The notes under the pieces are model-generated. The model saw only the letters and a list, made by a program, of their open reading frames with translations, made no database searches and was not told the origin of the DNA. Of a stretch of 31,922 nucleotides of DNA, positions 29,616 to 31,922 are shown piece by piece. The DNA is from Protostelium mycophagum (lineage: Eukaryota; Evosea; Variosea; Protosteliida; Protosteliaceae): the NCBI GenBank assembly GCA_002081555.1, contig MZNV01002403.1:1-31922 (forward strand). Direction: 5' to 3'. Numbering within the stretch: the stretch's first letter is position 1; the number at the start of each line of letters is the position of its first letter. The translations under genes and the position numbers were made by a program.

Positions 29616-30244
29616 ATGACTCGTGTGTACTTCTTTATTCTGATCCTGTCCTTCTTCTTATTCGATGGGTAAGGATTACCGACCTGAAAACCAATGAAGC
29701 AAAACTAATGATGTTTAGAATCGAATCGACAATACAGAACTCAAGATATACACATTGGAAGCAAAGCCGCCGCTCACTAACAGGCGATTGTAATTCTGCG
29801 GATTATGTGGAATGGAGTCCATCAGAAATGATACCATCGAAGCGTTCAGAATGTCAGAAAGACACTTCTCATGGATCATCCTACGATGTCTACCACACAT
29901 TCAACCAAGTTAACCTCCGTCGGTTTTTTCGCCGAAGTATCATTAGAACTACCTATCTCGACGCACAATGCGAAACTCTCAGCCCGGAGGCCACCTTCGA
30001 AGAAGAGCCTCTGTCTTTAGACGACTGCAACTCAGAACAAACCTCATTTTGGAGTCTCAACTCGGACGGACACTCCCTCGTTCAAAATATCTTTTGTACC
30101 CCAGACTGCACCTGCTTAGAAAGACAAGTGCACCAGCTCAACTCATGCACAAGATCGGGAACAAATTATGTCAAGTACTCCTTAGACTTCCCAGACATCT
30201 CTAAGCACCTCCCACAACGAAGGTCCACCGTTACGGACCGATAA
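29616..30244 (+). CDS. Small secreted cysteine-rich protein
   Basis: Two exons encode about 190 residues. Exon 1 (MTRVYFFILILSFFLFDG) is almost pure signal peptide. A 50-nt intron (29654-29702 region, gtaagg to tttag) joins it to one long exon. The C-terminal part has six cysteines spaced C-x18-C-x22-C-x3-C-x1-C-x10-C (TTYLDAQCETLSPEATF, IFCTPDCTCLERQ, NSCTRSG). This is close to the C-x16/17-C-x25-C-x4-C-x2-C-x10-C units of the protein encoded at 370-1983, including the preceding T-Y motif (TYLDAQC versus TYIKTNC). Unlike that protein it has only one unit and no hydrophobic C-terminus, so it should be released rather than anchored. The N-terminal half is serine- and arginine-rich. Function is unknown. 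Confidence 0.68.
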
Positions 30245-30789
30245 GAGGATAACAAGATGAAGAACAAAGGACAGTCCACCAAAGACAACCAAAGTTGTAT
30301 CGAAAACAGAATATTTATTCTACACGTACATAAAGAGAGCGAGCTTAACGTCTTTTTTCTTCTCTCTGCCTTTTGATGATCCGATGTCGTCTAACGGTCG
30401 TCAGCACTGCACAAGTCAGGTTAATTGTACTGGTGCTGAGAATGACAAACTCTTGTTTTCACTGTGGACAGTGGCCTGATGACAATCTTTTAAATAAAGA
30501 AGACATCTACAATCCCTAATATCCTCTCTATCTTCAGTCTGTTGAACCACCCGCTCAATGGAGACACCTATTTTTGCGACTGCCTCGACAGATGAAAGAC
30601 ATTCAGTAGTTAAAAACGCAGAGGGGTACGCTGCTTAACAGACATGAAACCCTATTGGGAGGCCAAGTTGGATAAATCAGAGTCTATTTTGAGAAATCTG
30701 CATTTGTTGTGGAATTAATATTAATCTCTTTACAACGCGCCAAAATCAGGGAAAATCCCCGGTCTGTCACAGCCGCTGTTCAACACAGC
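30245..30789. other. Intergenic region before the acyltransferase gene
   Basis: No gene is visible. It contains the 3' UTR of the small secreted gene and the promoter of the acyltransferase gene. The frame of that gene stays open upstream of the chosen ATG to about 30709, so an additional 5' coding piece cannot be excluded. Confidence 0.45.
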
Positions 30790-31922
30790 ATGACCGAGGA
30801 GAAACAAAGAACTGCTTCGGCCGAGCTCGAAGCAGAGGCAACACACAGAGATTGGGATCAGATCGGTGCTGATTTCAACTTCGATGTGATCCCAAAATCG
30901 CCGTCTGTGACCCGTATTGTCAATAGACTCAATACAGACAAAGAGAAATTGCATGATTATGTGAGGAGGAAGCGTGCTGACGTCAAGCTCCGCATAGATA
31001 ATCCTCCTGCCATGAAACTAAGAGACAAGCTCTCTTTCACTCTTGGTAATGATGATTCCAGACGATGAAGTCCTGACACATTTAGGTGTGGCTGATGTAG
31101 TTCTCACGGCATTCCTTCTCGGATATGCTCCGTACATGATTGTCTTCAAATATAGCATTCAGATCCCTCTTGTAAGTTCTAATTATTTGTACCTTCTGAT
31201 CAGACGTTAGCTTTTGTCACTTCGATTCTATTATTACAGAAAGGCCAAGCACCATTATTTCCTGCTCGATTTCTGCTATTTCGCCAACCTTCTCCTCGTC
31301 GCTTACCTCTATGTGAGTCCAGATCAAAGTGTATGATCTGATCATTTCCAGGCATTTCCTCGCTCTTGTACAATGTTTCAAGTCAGTTTCGCCTTCACGT
31401 GAGTGATATCAACTTCATCTTCTTTATCTTTGAGGACCAACAGTCCTCTTGGTGAATTTGATTGTTATGATCATACATAACACAACTGTGACCAAAATGC
31501 AGGACTGGACCTCTATGTTGGGCCATTGGAGTCTGGAGAAACTCTCTTGTTTTTCATTCTTTGGACAAGGTATGATCACGAGATAATACCACGTCAATCG
31601 ATGTCTCACACACATCAGGTCACGAGTCTCTTCATTCACGCAATACCACCTCTTGGTCAGTACATCATTTGTTTTTGATCATCTTCCCGTCATGCACGGG
31701 GTTTAGACAATGTCTCAAACCCCAGGATCTCATGTCGGCAGGCATGTAGAAGACGGGTTGCACCAGCGGCTCTGCCGCAAGTTGGATGTCATTTCAAGAT
31801 ATCATATCGCGTGGAAATGTCAATACCGTCTGTTCACAATGTACAGTCACTTGGGCGATAAGGTGGTATCCCACCCCTCTACAACTTGACACCTGCCAGG
31901 CTGACAACGGATACATCTCTTT
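30790..31922 (+). CDS. gpc1: Glycerophosphocholine acyltransferase, 5' part (runs off the window)
   Basis: A multi-pass ER membrane enzyme that acylates glycerophosphocholine to lysophosphatidylcholine (yeast Gpc1, formerly the DUF2838 family). A charged N-terminus of about 90 residues (MTEEKQRTASAELEAEA) ends in KLRDKLSFTLG. The family core follows across short introns: VADVVLTAFLLGYAPYMIVF, LRFYYYRKAKHHYFLLDFCY, FANLLLVAYLYAFPRS, TGPLCWAIGVWRNSLVFHSL, DKVTSLFIHAIPPL and VTWAIRWYPTP. The exon-by-exon match to the family order, including the acceptor at about 31213 that supplies LRFYYYRKAK, is strong. Introns lie at about 31043-31085, 31171-31212, 31312-31350, 31399-31500, 31571-31618 and 31653-31850. 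The ATG at 30790 is chosen because the frame upstream has no better candidate. The C-terminal part lies outside the window. Confidence 0.9.
31698..31778. repeat. Two hairpins in the last acyltransferase intron
   Basis: GGGGTTTAGAC (31698-31708) pairs with GTCT-c-AAACCCC (31712-31723), an 11-bp stem with one bulge and a 3-nt loop. GCGGC (31766-31770) pairs with GCCGC (31774-31778). Both lie in the intron of about 31653-31850. Confidence 0.6.

Noticed and set aside
1-31922. Repeated TCTACAAC/GTTGTAGA words across the window
   Set aside because: Many copies are coding (for example IYN or FYNE codons) and others are ordinary TTGTAG acceptors. The remaining intergenic copies are too few to claim a separate motif.
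1-31922. Transposons, CRISPR arrays, rRNA genes and virus-derived elements
   Set aside because: No transposase, reverse transcriptase, integrase or capsid-like reading frame, no spaced repeat array, no long terminal repeats and no rRNA-like sequence were seen on either strand.

Overview
The window is nuclear DNA from an intron-rich, gene-dense unicellular eukaryote, most likely an amoebozoan. The main evidence is the gene at 24559-27931, which encodes a fibro-slime/PA14 ectodomain, CDDG-type cysteine repeats, a glycine-rich membrane helix and an NPxY tail, all hallmarks of dictyostelid and related amoeba surface proteins. The base composition is more balanced than Dictyostelium, and nearly every gene has many short GT-AG introns. 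Together with a true tyrosine kinase, this points to a protosteloid-type amoeba (Protostelium-like). That placement is an inference from gene content, not a database match.

Layout, left to right: a secreted, probably GPI-anchored cysteine-rich protein (+, 370-1983); an unrecognised multi-exon protein (-, 2110-3373); the regulatory-type subunit of mitochondrial NAD isocitrate dehydrogenase (-, 3937-5494); a soluble class III adenylyl cyclase with coiled coils on both sides (-, 5613-8459); the ubiquitin-activating enzyme E1 with about 19 introns (+, 9203-14855); a tyrosine kinase carrying three WW domains (-, 15023 to about 19058); two tandem GAF-domain paralogs (+, 19871-20782 and 21193-21984); a TPR-SET protein with an SMYD5-like zinc module (-, 22083-23990); the fibro-slime/Sib-tail membrane protein (+, 24559-27931); a gene-poor stretch with one small cysteine-containing ORF (about 28110-28289); a small secreted cysteine-rich protein (+, 29616-30244); and the 5' part of a glycerophosphocholine acyltransferase (+, 30790 to the window edge).

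There is no operon logic, but there are themes. Several genes concern surface sensing and signalling (receptor-like adhesion protein, WW tyrosine kinase, cyclase, GAF sensors, secreted cysteine modules); the others are housekeeping. The cysteine module of the first gene recurs in the secreted gene near the right end. The introns are the other notable layer. The palindrome TGACGTCA and the decamer CTAAAAATAG repeatedly sit at or near intron acceptors. Several long introns hold hairpins or perfect repeats, including a 30-bp perfect palindrome, and splice oddities include a 22-nt intron and two probable GC-AG introns. No tRNA, rRNA, CRISPR array, transposon or virus-derived element could be supported. 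All exon structures were assembled by eye and individual splice sites may be off.
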